Positions 1 through 8,136 are shown, counted from the stretch's first letter. The stretch: 25,672 nt of DNA from Lachnospiraceae bacterium (GCA_024689605.1 JAILDD010000148.1:1-25672); one strand, 5' to 3'. Numbers and translations are program-made. Notes: generated by a model not told the origin, from the sequence alone.

Positions 1-1
1 T

Positions 2-145
2 GCAAGCAGCGTTGTGGGAGAGCTGGTTATGAACAAGCTCAAAGAAATCGATGCTGTTGCCTATGTCAGGTTCGCATCTGTATACAGGGAATTCAGGGAC
101 GTGAATGTGTTTGTTGACGAGCTGAAAAAGACGCTTGGTATCTGA
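2..145 (+). CDS. nrdR: Transcriptional repressor NrdR, C-terminal end (partial)
   Basis: Only the last 47 residues are in the window; the gene runs off the left edge. The visible part ([14 protein letters not shown], then [15 protein letters not shown]) matches the end of the ATP-cone domain of NrdR. NrdR is the zinc-ribbon/ATP-cone repressor of ribonucleotide reductase genes, which senses ATP/dATP. The zinc ribbon lies outside the window and cannot be checked. The stop codon is followed within about 15 bases by a terminator hairpin, so this is the last gene of its transcript. The family assignment rests on the conserved AYVRFASVY segment. Confidence 0.87.
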   Translation, partial: ASSVVGELVMNKLKEIDAVAYVRFASVYREFRDVNVFVDELKKTLGI

Positions 146-158
146 TCTGTGAGGATGT

Positions 159-194
159 AAAAGGCTCTTCTGCGTTTGCAGGAGGGCTTTTTTT
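159..194 (+). terminator. Rho-independent terminator after nrdR
   Basis: The sequence AAAGGCTCTTCTGC is followed by a 4-base GTTT loop and GCAGGAGGGCTTTT, forming a long stem with G-U pairs. The 3' arm runs into a T-rich tract (TTTTTTTC). Confidence 0.85.
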
Positions 195-225
195 CATCGC
201 ATACAAAATTTATTCTATAAAATTC

Positions 226-234
226 TGGTATAAT
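226..234 (+). promoter_or_regulatory. Extended -10 promoter for the membrane protein/two-component operon
   Basis: TGGTATAAT is a perfect extended -10 element (TGn plus TATAAT), in an AT-rich stretch just after the nrdR terminator and about 40 bases before the next start codon. No convincing -35 hexamer is visible, as is common for extended -10 promoters. Confidence 0.65.
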
Positions 235-274
235 CATAGGCAGACAGCTGTTATATGATTTCCGGGTGAATGGT

Positions 275-889
275 ATGAATAATAAGGATTCAGGTAAAAA
301 AGAAGAACGTTTTGAATTAGGTGCTTTTTCCTATGCGGACAAAGTGATGGCGGATGATGCCGAAAGGGAGCTTAAGCGCATACAGAAGCTGGAGCAGCAG
401 ATAGATTACTCTAAGCCCAAGGTGGTTCATCTCCTTTATGACAAGATGATAAATGCCTCTTCACTGCGTACGCCGGAAGGCCTGATATATATGTCTGAAA
501 TGTACGGATTTCTCAGGGAGCATTCGACGGAGCTGGATCACGAGCTCAGGGGGATCCCTGTGGAAATGTTTTCGGGCATAACAAGGACACGTGAAGCTGA
601 GGGAGGGGATGACCTGAAGCTTACGGAAGAGAATTTCAATAAACTTAAGAGGCGTCTGAAAAGAGAAAAGCAGGAAAGCAAAAGCAAAATACTGTCCCAC
701 AGGATAGTGATCGCTTTTCTTGCTGCTGCGATCGTGGTGATGTTCATCATAGCATTCAAGAGTGACACGCCCAATATCCTGAATTATGAAACAGCACTCC
801 AGAATAAATATGCTGCCTGGGATGCGGAACTGACGCAGCGTGAAGCTGAGCTCAGAGCCAGAACGGTTGAAATGCAGGATGAGGAATAA
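275..889 (+). CDS. Unrecognised single-pass membrane protein, first gene of two-component operon
   Basis: I do not recognise the family. The 204-residue protein has a charged cytoplasmic-type N-terminal region (about residues 1-143) rich in Lys, Glu and Arg. One membrane segment follows at about residues 144-161 (IVIAFLAAAIVVMFIIAF). The short C-terminal tail (AAWDAELTQREAELRAR) is probably helical or coiled-coil. The residues before the membrane segment (KRRLKREKQESKSK) are strongly basic, which suggests the N-terminus is inside. The ATG at 275 is preferred over the upstream GTG at 266 because GGGTGA sits 6-7 bases before it, whereas nothing precedes the GTG. The gene is followed after 51 bases, without a terminator, by a response regulator, so it is probably co-transcribed with the two-component system. 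Its function is unknown. Confidence 0.75.
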   Translation: MNNKDSGKKEERFELGAFSYADKVMADDAERELKRIQKLEQQIDYSKPKVVHLLYDKMINASSLRTPEGLIYMSEMYGFLREHSTELDHELRGIPVEMFSGITRTREAEGGDDLKLTEENFNKLKRRLKREKQESKSKILSHRIVIAFLAAAIVVMFIIAFKSDTPNILNYETALQNKYAAWDAELTQREAELRARTVEMQDEE

Positions 890-940
890 GCGGAAGAACC
901 GGAAGATACTGAACAGTTACAGATACAGAAGGTGATTATA

Positions 941-1621
941 ATGGCAAAACAGACGATACTGATCGTAGATGATGAAAGCAGGATGCGTAAACTTCTTTCG
1001 GATTTTCTCACGAAAACGGGATACGTTGTGCTGGAAGCGGAGAACGGAAGGCAGGCTCTTGACATTTTCTGTAAGGAGAAGGATATATCACTGATGATCC
1101 TGGATGTGATGATGCCGGAAATGGACGGATGGGAAGTCTGCAGGGAGGTAAGGAAAACATCCTCCCTTCCCATAATAATGCTGACAGCCAGGGCAGAAGA
1201 AAAAGATGAGCTCCTGGGATTTAAGCTTGGTGTGGATGAATATATATCCAAGCCTTTTTCGCCCAAGATACTTGTGGCGAGGGTGGAAGCAATACTAAGG
1301 CGCACTTCTGGTGTGACGGGGGAGGAGCTGATAGAGTGCGGTGCGATACGGGTGGACCAGACAGCACATATAGTATATGTGGACGATGATACAGTTGAAT
1401 TAAGCGTAAAGGAATTTGAACTGTTAGTTTACTTTATGGAGAACAAGGGCATCGCCTTATCCCGGGAAAAAATACTCAACAGTGTATGGAATTATGATTA
1501 TTTCGGTGATGCCAGGACCATAGATACCCATGTGAAGAAACTCAGGAGCAAGCTGGGAACAAGGGGAAATTATATCCATACCATATGGGGACTTGGATAC
1601 AAGTTTGAACCGGAGAAGTGA
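941..1621 (+). CDS. OmpR/PhoB-family response regulator
   Basis: This is a DNA-binding response regulator of 226 residues, the usual length for the OmpR family. The receiver domain (residues 1-120) has the acidic pair D10-D11, the phosphoacceptor D55 in LMILDVMMPEMDG, the switch residue T82 and K104 in YISKPFSP, so all key residues are intact. The C-terminal winged helix (about 128-226) contains LSVKEFELL, ARTIDTHVKKLRSKL and the terminal hairpin TIWGLGYKFE. The ATG at 941 is chosen because GGTG sits 6 bases upstream; a GTG at 932 lies inside that ribosome binding site. The histidine kinase gene follows directly. The target genes and stimulus are not deducible; members of this family often regulate cell-envelope or antibiotic-response genes. 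Confidence 0.95.
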   Translation: MAKQTILIVDDESRMRKLLSDFLTKTGYVVLEAENGRQALDIFCKEKDISLMILDVMMPEMDGWEVCREVRKTSSLPIIMLTARAEEKDELLGFKLGVDEYISKPFSPKILVARVEAILRRTSGVTGEELIECGAIRVDQTAHIVYVDDDTVELSVKEFELLVYFMENKGIALSREKILNSVWNYDYFGDARTIDTHVKKLRSKLGTRGNYIHTIWGLGYKFEPEK

Positions 1622-1628
1622 GCTGATC

Positions 1629-3119
1629 ATGCTGAAAGAAGGATGTCATAAGCAAAGACTCTCATTAAAAAAAGAGCTTATTCTGATCTTTGTTCTGCTG
1701 CTTGCGGGCACTCTGGTTGTCTGCGGCGTCGTCAATTCTTTTTTTCTGGAAGATTTTTACCTCAGGGACAAAGAAAAAAAACTGGTGGAAACCTATAAGG
1801 CGCTGAAAAACGGCTATGATGCAGGAAGCATCGGAACGGAAGGATTCAGTTCCGAAATGATTAAGATCTGCAGCATCAATAATATGGATTTCATAGTAAC
1901 GGATGCTGAGTCCAAAACGGTTTATTCTACAATGAGTGATCCGGAGCAAATAACAATGCAGCTCAGGGGCATGATCTTCGAGCGGGAACAGAGCGGTTCC
2001 GAAATTCTGGAAAGTGCTGAAAACTATGTTATATCAAAAGTGAAGGATCCCCTCAGCGGCAGCGAGTATCTGATAATCTGGGGAAATATGGACACTGATA
2101 ATTTTTTCCTGATCAGGACTCCCATGGAAAGCATAAGGGAAAGCGTGAAGATGTCCATACGTTTCTTCCACATAGTCGGCATTGCTGCTGTACTTATATC
2201 AGCGGTGGTAATATGGTATGCCGCAAAAAAGATAACGGATCCGGTGGAGAAACTGTCAAAGATATCCAGACAGGTCAGTGAACTTGATTTCAGCGAGAAA
2301 TACGACGGTGGCGGCGCAAAAGAGATTGCCCTTCTGGGGGATGATATCAATTCCATGTCAGAGAAGCTTGAAACTGCCATATCGGATCTTAAGAGCACTC
2401 AGCTGGAGCTGATGAAGGACATAGAAGAGAGACAGCGCGCGGATGAGCGCAGGTCTGAGTTCATAGCCAATGTCTCACACGAACTCAAGACGCCCATCGC
2501 CCTTGTTAAGGGATATGCGGAGGGACTTAAGGAAGGCGTAAATGATGATGCTGAAAGCCGTGAATTCTACTGTGATGTGATAATGGATGAAGCGGAGAAA
2601 ATGGACCGTCTCGTAAAGCGGCTGATACTTCTGAACCAGGTAGAGAGCGGCCGGGATGCAATGGTGATGGAGCGGTTTGACATAAATGAGCTTATAGTAA
2701 ACTGCATTCATTCATTTGATGTGGTGACCGAAGAAGCCGGGATAAAGGTTTTCTATGAAGAGAAACAGGGACTCTTCGTATGGGCTGATGAGTATCAGGC
2801 TGAGGAGGTCTTAAGGAACTATATCAGCAATGCAATCCATTACTGCAGCGGCAGAAAAGAGATACATATAAAGGCGGGAACTGAAGGAGATACTGTAAAG
2901 ATAAGTGTTTTCAACAGCGGCAGCCCTATTCCTGAAGAAAGCCTGGACCAGCTCTGGGATAAGTTTTACAAGGTGGACAGGGCGAGGACCAGGGAATACG
3001 GCGGAAGCGGTCTGGGCCTGTCCATAGTAAAGGCTATAATGGAATCCATGAAGGGTGGCTACGGCGTGGTGAACTACGATGATGGTGTTGAATTCTGGTG
3101 CGAGTTTGCGGCTAAATAG
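1629..3119 (+). CDS. Membrane sensor histidine kinase
   Basis: This is the cognate sensor kinase of the preceding regulator, 496 residues long. It has a membrane segment at about 17-39 and an extracytoplasmic sensor domain of about 140 residues with no family I can name. A second membrane segment lies at about 179-199, followed by a HAMP linker. The HisKA domain carries phospho-acceptor H284 in ANVSHELKTPIALVKGYAEG. The HATPase domain has an N box (RNYISNAIHYC), a G1-like FNSGSPIP, an F box (LWDKFYKVD) and a G2 box (GGSGLGLSIVKAI). The ATG at 1629 is preferred over TTG at 1593, which lies inside the upstream gene. The Shine-Dalgarno (GGAG, 13 bases away) is poor, which fits translational coupling to the regulator ending 7 bases earlier. 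The mechanism is autophosphorylation on His284 and transfer to Asp55 of the regulator. Confidence 0.95.
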   Translation: MLKEGCHKQRLSLKKELILIFVLLLAGTLVVCGVVNSFFLEDFYLRDKEKKLVETYKALKNGYDAGSIGTEGFSSEMIKICSINNMDFIVTDAESKTVYSTMSDPEQITMQLRGMIFEREQSGSEILESAENYVISKVKDPLSGSEYLIIWGNMDTDNFFLIRTPMESIRESVKMSIRFFHIVGIAAVLISAVVIWYAAKKITDPVEKLSKISRQVSELDFSEKYDGGGAKEIALLGDDINSMSEKLETAISDLKSTQLELMKDIEERQRADERRSEFIANVSHELKTPIALVKGYAEGLKEGVNDDAESREFYCDVIMDEAEKMDRLVKRLILLNQVESGRDAMVMERFDINELIVNCIHSFDVVTEEAGIKVFYEEKQGLFVWADEYQAEEVLRNYISNAIHYCSGRKEIHIKAGTEGDTVKISVFNSGSPIPEESLDQLWDKFYKVDRARTREYGGSGLGLSIVKAIMESMKGGYGVVNYDDGVEFWCEFAAK

Positions 3120-3226
3120 TCTACTTGTCTAAGCTGACTGCAGATGATAAAATTATTCATAATGTCTTTAAAAGATGCAATGTGCCGGCTTGCCTGTGGC
3201 AGGGACATTACAGGAATAAACTGAGG

Positions 3227-3994
3227 ATGAACGTGAAAAGAGTATTACAATTATTGATGATCAGTCTGGCTGCGGTATGCCTCTGTGGCTGCGGTAACGC
3301 GATTCCCGACCTTCCGGAAGAAGATATGCGGAAGGTGGAGGAGTATGCTGCCGGGCTTCTTTTGAAGTACGATGCAAATTACTCGTCATCGATGATAACG
3401 GAAGAAGAGTATGCGGAGGAGCAGGCCAAGCTGGAACGCAAGGCTGCAATGCAGGCACAGGCAGCAGAAATGCGCAGGCAGGAGGAAGCCACAAAGGAAA
3501 ATGAGGATAAAGACAACGGCGGGGACTCCGGAGACGACTCGGGCGAAGTACTGCCGCCGGAACCTGTTTATAAGGACATAGATGAGTTCTTCGGTATAAG
3601 CGGCATAGATATAGAGAGCACAGGTTATACCGTCTGCGACAAATATCCGGAGGCAACGGCTGAGGGCGACTGGCAGGGGGTTGTTACCGCATCCCCGGGA
3701 AATAAGCTTGTAGTGTTCAAGTTTTCGGCGGTTAATTCGTCAGGGGAGGATAAGCTGCTGGATATGGCTTCGCTGGATGCGCATTTTGCCTTTAAGCTGG
3801 GAGACGGCAGCACTAAGGCGGCACTTACCACATTGCTGCTGAATGATCTTTCATCCTGCCGGGAGACGCTTTCTGCAGGTGCCGGTGATGAACTGGTGCT
3901 TCTGATCGAAGTGGAGGAGTCAAAGGCAGATGTATCCTCGGTGACCATGGTGATGAGAAACGGGATTGACCGCGTTGAATTATCTGTTGAGTAG
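3227..3994 (+). CDS. Lipoprotein of unknown function, last gene of two-component operon
   Basis: The protein has 255 residues. A short basic N-terminus (MNVKR) and hydrophobic stretch lead to the lipobox L-C-G-C, with C22 as the predicted lipidated cysteine, so it should be anchored outside the cell membrane. A helical, Ala/Glu-rich section (AEEQAKLERKAAMQAQAAEM) and an acidic, glycine-rich linker follow. The C-terminal ~120 residues look like a beta-rich domain, resembling the Ig-like DUF4352-type folds of other Firmicutes lipoproteins (LVVFKFSAVNSSGEDKLLDM); this resemblance is inferred from pattern only. The ATG at 3227 is chosen because it gives a proper signal peptide and has AGGA 11 bases upstream; the upstream in-frame extension to 3125 has no signal-like character. 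It follows the kinase after 107 bases and is ended by a hairpin at 4005, so it may be an accessory or output protein of the system. Confidence 0.8.
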   Translation: MNVKRVLQLLMISLAAVCLCGCGNAIPDLPEEDMRKVEEYAAGLLLKYDANYSSSMITEEEYAEEQAKLERKAAMQAQAAEMRRQEEATKENEDKDNGGDSGDDSGEVLPPEPVYKDIDEFFGISGIDIESTGYTVCDKYPEATAEGDWQGVVTASPGNKLVVFKFSAVNSSGEDKLLDMASLDAHFAFKLGDGSTKAALTTLLLNDLSSCRETLSAGAGDELVLLIEVEESKADVSSVTMVMRNGIDRVELSVE

Positions 3995-4004
3995 TAGATT
4001 TGGG

Positions 4005-4032
4005 GTAACTATTCCGAATAGTTACATTTTTA
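4005..4032 (+). terminator. Terminator after the lipoprotein gene
   Basis: The sequence GTAACTATT-CCG-AATAGTTAC is a perfect 9-bp inverted repeat with a 3-base loop, followed by ATTTTTA. The stem is AT-rich, so termination may be weak. It lies between the lipoprotein stop and the cheV promoter. Confidence 0.6.
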
Positions 4033-4053
4033 GATAAAAATAGACAAAACAAG

Positions 4054-4082
4054 TGGACTTTAGAAACAATATTTTGTATAAT
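4054..4082 (+). promoter_or_regulatory. Sigma-A-type promoter of cheV
   Basis: The -35 element is TGGACT (4054-4059) and the -10 element is a consensus TATAAT (4077-4082), separated by exactly 17 bases. This predicts a start near 4089 and a leader of about 90 bases before the cheV ATG. Confidence 0.75.
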
Positions 4083-4179
4083 GTTTATGATGTCGTGAGC
4101 ATAATGTGTGAACGATTTAAGGACGGCGGCTGATCATGGTGGCTGATCCTTAGCTAAAAAAACAGATGAGGTGGAGCGT

Positions 4180-5097
4180 ATGGATACAAAGATACTACTT
4201 GAAAACGGCACCAATGAGCTGGAGATTCTTGAGTTCATGCTTGATGGCAACTCCTACGGAATAAATGTTGCCAAGATCCGTGAGATAATTCCTTATCAGG
4301 CTGTTACTCCGGTTCCCAATTCACATCCTTCAGTAGAAGGCGTGTTCATGCCGCGTGAAAGCATGATCACGGCAATCGACCTTAAGAACTGCCTCCAGAG
4401 AGGACAGTCAGAGCCTAAGGGACTTTTTATTATCACCAATTTTAACGGACTTAATATGGCCTTCCACGTTGATTCCGTTATCGGAATATATCGTGTATCC
4501 TGGACCGAGATCATAAAGCCGGATTCAACCATCAACAGCACTGAGGACGGCGTTTCCACCGGTATCATAAAGAAGGACGGAAAGCTCATAATCATCCTTG
4601 ATTTCGAGAAGATCGTTACGGATATCAATCCTGAGACAGGCCTTAAGGTTCAGGAAATCGATGAGATGGGCAGACGTTCAAGAAATGAAACACCTATACT
4701 TATTGCTGAAGATTCAGCACTTCTTAACAAGCTTATTGTTGAGAGTCTTCGTAAGGCCGGCTATGTTAATACCACACATACCGAAAACGGTCAGCAGGCA
4801 TGGGATCATCTGGTAATGTGGAAGTCCCAGGGCAGTATTGCAAAGAACTGCCAGTGCGTCATCACTGATATCGAGATGCCTCAGATGGACGGCCACAGGC
4901 TCACAAAGCTCATAAAGGATGATGATGAATTGAAGGAAATACCTGTCGTAATCTTCTCATCCCTGATCAATGAGGAAATGCGCCGCAAAGGTGAGCAGCT
5001 TGGCGCTGACGCACAGCTTACCAAGCCTGAGATAGGAAACCTCGTGCGTACCATTGATACCATCCTTGGCATAAGCGGAGCAAGCGCTGAGGAATAA
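4180..5097 (+). CDS. cheV: Chemotaxis coupling protein CheV (CheW domain + receiver domain)
   Basis: This is a 305-residue fusion. The N-terminal CheW-like domain (about 10-155) begins with EILEFMLDGNSYGINVAKIREII and has the usual VEGVFMPRE and MAFHVDSVIGIYRV segments. The C-terminal receiver domain (about 170-300) has the acidic pair in LIAEDSA, phosphoacceptor D230 in ITDIEMPQMDG, SS in the switch position (IFSSL) and K in LTKPE. CheV couples chemoreceptors to CheA, and phosphorylation of its receiver adjusts adaptation. The ATG at 4180 is chosen over GTG at 4171 because GAGGTGGAG is centred about 8 bases upstream. No other chemotaxis or flagellar gene is in the window. It has its own promoter and terminator and so forms a single-gene transcript. 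Confidence 0.93.
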   Translation: MDTKILLENGTNELEILEFMLDGNSYGINVAKIREIIPYQAVTPVPNSHPSVEGVFMPRESMITAIDLKNCLQRGQSEPKGLFIITNFNGLNMAFHVDSVIGIYRVSWTEIIKPDSTINSTEDGVSTGIIKKDGKLIIILDFEKIVTDINPETGLKVQEIDEMGRRSRNETPILIAEDSALLNKLIVESLRKAGYVNTTHTENGQQAWDHLVMWKSQGSIAKNCQCVITDIEMPQMDGHRLTKLIKDDDELKEIPVVIFSSLINEEMRRKGEQLGADAQLTKPEIGNLVRTIDTILGISGASAEE

Positions 5098-5127
5098 AAA
5101 AATTAAGACCAAAAGTTTTTTTGAAAG

Positions 5128-5157
5128 CGCCCTTTCAGAAGAAGGGGCGTTTTTTTT
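5128..5157 (+). terminator. Strong terminator after cheV
   Basis: The sequence CGCCCTTTC-AGAA-GAAGGGGCG forms a fully paired 9-bp stem (one G-U) with a 4-base loop, followed by eight T residues. Confidence 0.93.
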
Positions 5158-5164
5158 GTGTGAT

Positions 5165-5203
5165 AAGCCGGTCAGGCAGGCTGCCTGTCCGGCTTAAGTT
5201 TTT
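5165..5203 (+). terminator. Second hairpin, possible back-up terminator
   Basis: AAGCCGGTCAGGCAG pairs with CTGCCTGTCCGGCTT across a 1-base centre, giving a 15-position inverted repeat with a single T-T mismatch, followed by AAGTTTTTA. It begins 7 bases after the T-run of the first cheV terminator. No gene comes from the right on the minus strand, so it is either a tandem back-up terminator or a structure at the start of the next transcription unit. Confidence 0.6.
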
Positions 5204-5224
5204 ATTACAAACAAAGCCGATTTA

Positions 5225-5233
5225 TGGTAAAAT
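5225..5233 (+). promoter_or_regulatory. Extended -10 promoter of the 924-residue protein gene
   Basis: TGGTAAAAT is an extended -10 (TGn plus TAAAAT), preceded by an AT-rich stretch and located about 80 bases before the ATG at 5313. No clear -35 is visible. Confidence 0.5.
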
Positions 5234-5312
5234 AAATTGGTCGTGTTTATTACGGAACTGCTTCTGAGCGGATTTATATTTTGTGGCAGTCTCCGGCACA
5301 GAGGGTTTGAAC

Positions 5313-8087
5313 ATGAGTGCAGAAGAAGAGTATCTTGATCAATTACTTGCTCAGGCATTAAATCCTAAGAAAGAAAAGAAGGAACCGGAAGAAAAGACCA
5401 TTATTGCGGAAACAGCGGTTCCGGCTGACAATGTCGATGCAGCCGGAACGGTGGAGGAAGATGCAGCGAATGATGTTATGGCATCTGCTGAGGGTCTGGA
5501 TGATATTTCCGGTGATTTTGACGAGCCGCAGCCTGTGGATGATGTTTCCGGTGGTTTTGACGAGCCGCAGCCCGTGGATGCTCCGAAACTGGATCTTAAC
5601 TCTCAGGGAGCAAAAGATTTTAACTTGGACGGTATATCCGCTGACGAGCTGGCAAGTGAGATCGAGGCCTTTGAGGAAGATGCGGACGACAGTGTTCTCC
5701 CCACCGGGGAAGGTGGCGGTTTCGATGAGCCTGAGACTGTTGAGCCTGAGGATAGTGAGGATATTTCTGATGCTGCAGAAGATGCAGGTGACATCACTGC
5801 GGAGAATTCAGGTGAGGATGCGCTTGAAGATATTGATGCGTTAAGCGCTGATGGCTTATCCGGTGCAGCTGATCCTGTCAGTGATGAGGAAATACCCGGG
5901 GCTGCAGATGGAGATACCGAGCCGGCAGGCCTTGATGATGTATCAGAAGCCGTGGATTCCGTCAGTGAAGAAGAGATGCCTGAATCTGCAGAAGACATCC
6001 CTCCCGTAGACGCTGATGATATGGCTGAGTCTGATGTACAGGATGAGGGCATCGATATGCCTGAGGATGCTGATTCTGCCGCCGATACGGAATTGCCGGA
6101 AAATATTGATGATCCGGTTAGTGAAGAGGCTGATGCCGGTTTAGTTGATGACGGAACTGCTGATGCTGATTCAGACGAGGAAAAAATAGATGATGCAGTA
6201 AATGATGTGGCAGAAGCTGAGGCAATTGATGATATCAATGCTGTTGATGATCTGTTATCAGATGTTGGTGAGGCAGGACTTATAGATGACGAGGCTATAT
6301 CTGATTTCTCAGAGGACGTGGATGCCGAGGCTGACGACCTTATGTCACTGCTCAAGGGTGATGGCGGTGATGACGATATACAGAGCGACTTAAGCGAGCT
6401 GGCGGATATGGATCCCGATGACCTGGAGGCTCGTATTGCAGCCGCAGAAGCGGATATTCCAGGTGAAAGCCTGCCCAGCACGGAAGGTGATGCGGATATA
6501 CTGGATATGCTCTCCGACATGGATGTGCTGGACGGTGACCTGGGGGATATCAAGGATGTTCTTGAAAAATCCGACAACAATGAGGCAGTAAATGCCGATC
6601 TTTTAAAAGAACCGGATGTGGGTCCTGACAGTTTTGATGATGATTCCGAAGAGGATGGGGCTGAGTCCGGAAAGAAATCCAAGAAGAAAAAGAAAGAAAA
6701 GAAAAAGAAGGAAAAGGGCGAGAAGGGCTCATTCTTTGCCAATCTTTTCGGAAAAAAGAAAAAAGATAAAGATGCAGAAGGCGAAGGCGATGGTGAGGCT
6801 GCGGCCGAAGCAGCACCTGAAGCAGCAGATGCCGGCGCATCTGCCGATATGGATCTTCTGGATGACATGTCGGATATACCCGGCGATATATCAGAGGGAT
6901 CAGCATCCGATGAGGGATCACCGGAAGGTGATGGCGAGGATGACGGATCCGGCAAGAAAAAGAAGAAAAAGGGAGAAAAAAAGAAGGGCCTGATCGCGGC
7001 TCTTTTAGAGGCTGTATTCTATGAGGAAGAGGATGAAGCATCTCCTGAGGAAAGCACCACCAAGCTTAGTGATGAGAACAAGCAAATACTGAATGAGCTT
7101 GATGCCGAGGATGAAGAAAATGGCAAGAAAAAGAAGAAAAAGCCCAAGAAGGAAAAGAAGCCCAAAGAAAAGAAGCCTAAGAAACCCAAGGAGAAGAAGC
7201 CTAAGAAAGAAAAAGCCCCGGGGGAAGAGGAAAAGGGCCCGAAGATTCCTAAGAAATACATAATAAGGTCCGCTGCTTTTGCTGTGTCTGTTCTGGCGGC
7301 TGCCATAGTGCTTGCTGTATTCCTGCCTAAGGCAAATGTCATGAAATCCGCAAGGACTGCATACTATGACCATGACTATAAAGAAGCTTTTTATTCCATG
7401 TACGGAAAGAAGCTGAATGAGAGCGACCAGCTGATATACGACCGCTCCAAGACCATCATACTTATGGACCGCAAGTATGAGTCTTACGGTCAGTATAAGG
7501 CTATGGGAATGAATGACAAGGCACTCGATGCACTGTTCCAGGGACTGAAGCGTTATGAGGCCCTTAAAACGGATGCTGAGACCCTTGGAGTAAAAGAGGA
7601 TATTGATGTTACAAGGAAACAGATCCTGGCTGCTCTTCAGAATGACTTTGGCGTATCTGAAGAACAGGCAATGGAAATAATCGATTATAATAAGACTGAC
7701 TATACAGGTGCGGTTAATGCAATACTGCGGGGTGAGCCCTATGTGAAGATGCAGGATGCGGTTAATGCAATGTATGGTCTTGGGGGCAGCGGAAGCGTGG
7801 AGCCTGAAACACCGGAGGAAGGTGATGCTCCGGACACGGGCCTTCCCGATATGCTTCCGGAAGAGGAGCAGTACATTCTGGAAAACGGTACGGATCCCAA
7901 TGCCCGGACTGATGCGGATGCGCCTGAGGAGAATGCCCCAGAGGAAAATACCGAAGAAGAAAATACGGATGAGAATGCCCCGGAAGCTGAGCAGCCCGAA
8001 GATAATGGGGATGAGCAGCATTCAACGAACATAATCGTTGATACCGAGGATAATGTTCAGGTGCAGATAGACAGCACACAGTTTTAA
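5313..8087 (+). CDS. Large acidic/lysine-rich single-pass membrane protein, unknown function
   Basis: The protein has 924 residues and no family I can name. Residues 1-24 form a predicted helix (SAEEEYLDQLLAQAL). Up to about 445 the chain is extremely rich in Asp, Glu, Ala and Ser and should be disordered, with short helical islands such as DLMSLLKG, DDLEARIAAAEAD and DILDMLSDMD. Three lysine blocks follow (about 451-490, 547-560 and 604-648), separated by acidic stretches. One membrane helix lies at about 653-671 (SAAFAVSVLAAAIVLAVF). The exterior part holds a helical domain (about 680-810; YDHDYKEAFYSMYGKKL, then FGVSEEQAMEIIDYNKTDY) and an acidic tail. The positive-inside rule places the charged 650-residue region in the cytoplasm. 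GAGGG 7 bases before the ATG at 5313 fixes the start; the GTG at 5283 has no ribosome binding site. The 49 bases before hisH contain no terminator, so read-through is possible. Confidence 0.85.
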   Translation: MSAEEEYLDQLLAQALNPKKEKKEPEEKTIIAETAVPADNVDAAGTVEEDAANDVMASAEGLDDISGDFDEPQPVDDVSGGFDEPQPVDAPKLDLNSQGAKDFNLDGISADELASEIEAFEEDADDSVLPTGEGGGFDEPETVEPEDSEDISDAAEDAGDITAENSGEDALEDIDALSADGLSGAADPVSDEEIPGAADGDTEPAGLDDVSEAVDSVSEEEMPESAEDIPPVDADDMAESDVQDEGIDMPEDADSAADTELPENIDDPVSEEADAGLVDDGTADADSDEEKIDDAVNDVAEAEAIDDINAVDDLLSDVGEAGLIDDEAISDFSEDVDAEADDLMSLLKGDGGDDDIQSDLSELADMDPDDLEARIAAAEADIPGESLPSTEGDADILDMLSDMDVLDGDLGDIKDVLEKSDNNEAVNADLLKEPDVGPDSFDDDSEEDGAESGKKSKKKKKEKKKKEKGEKGSFFANLFGKKKKDKDAEGEGDGEAAAEAAPEAADAGASADMDLLDDMSDIPGDISEGSASDEGSPEGDGEDDGSGKKKKKKGEKKKGLIAALLEAVFYEEEDEASPEESTTKLSDENKQILNELDAEDEENGKKKKKKPKKEKKPKEKKPKKPKEKKPKKEKAPGEEEKGPKIPKKYIIRSAAFAVSVLAAAIVLAVFLPKANVMKSARTAYYDHDYKEAFYSMYGKKLNESDQLIYDRSKTIILMDRKYESYGQYKAMGMNDKALDALFQGLKRYEALKTDAETLGVKEDIDVTRKQILAALQNDFGVSEEQAMEIIDYNKTDYTGAVNAILRGEPYVKMQDAVNAMYGLGGSGSVEPETPEEGDAPDTGLPDMLPEEEQYILENGTDPNARTDADAPEENAPEENTEEENTDENAPEAEQPEDNGDEQHSTNIIVDTEDNVQVQIDSTQF
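5499..5576 (+). repeat. Two tandem copies of a 39-bp coding repeat
   Basis: Units 5499-5537 and 5538-5576 differ at only three bases and encode DDISGDFDEPQPV and DDVSGGFDEPQPV. A more diverged third version (GGFDEPETVEPED) is encoded near 5713-5751. The repeat shows recent internal duplication in the acidic region of the 924-residue protein. Confidence 0.9.
7123..7213 (+). repeat. Degenerate KPKKEK-type lysine/proline repeats
   Basis: This AAG/AAA/CCC/CCT-rich stretch encodes repeats of the type KPKK, KPKE and KPKKEK just before the membrane helix of the 924-residue protein. The DNA is almost purine-only on the plus strand, which favours replication slippage. Confidence 0.75.
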
Positions 8088-8136
8088 GAAAAATCACTTC
8101 ACAGGGCCGTATGAGCGCGGCGGGAAAAGGTGAAAT

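Noticed and set aside
784..1305. 173-codon minus-strand frame over the response regulator
   Set aside because: It is a shadow of a well-supported receiver-domain gene on the plus strand.
5603..6955. 450-codon serine/proline-rich open frame on the minus strand
   Set aside because: It is the exact antisense of the GAT/GAG/GCA-rich acidic region of the 924-residue protein; such codon bias automatically yields a long Ser-rich reverse frame. It has no sensible domain.
7005..8021. 338-codon open frame on the minus strand
   Set aside because: It lies antisense to the lysine-rich and membrane-proximal part of the same protein. Its Leu/Phe-rich start is just the complement of lysine codons, and there is no ribosome binding site.
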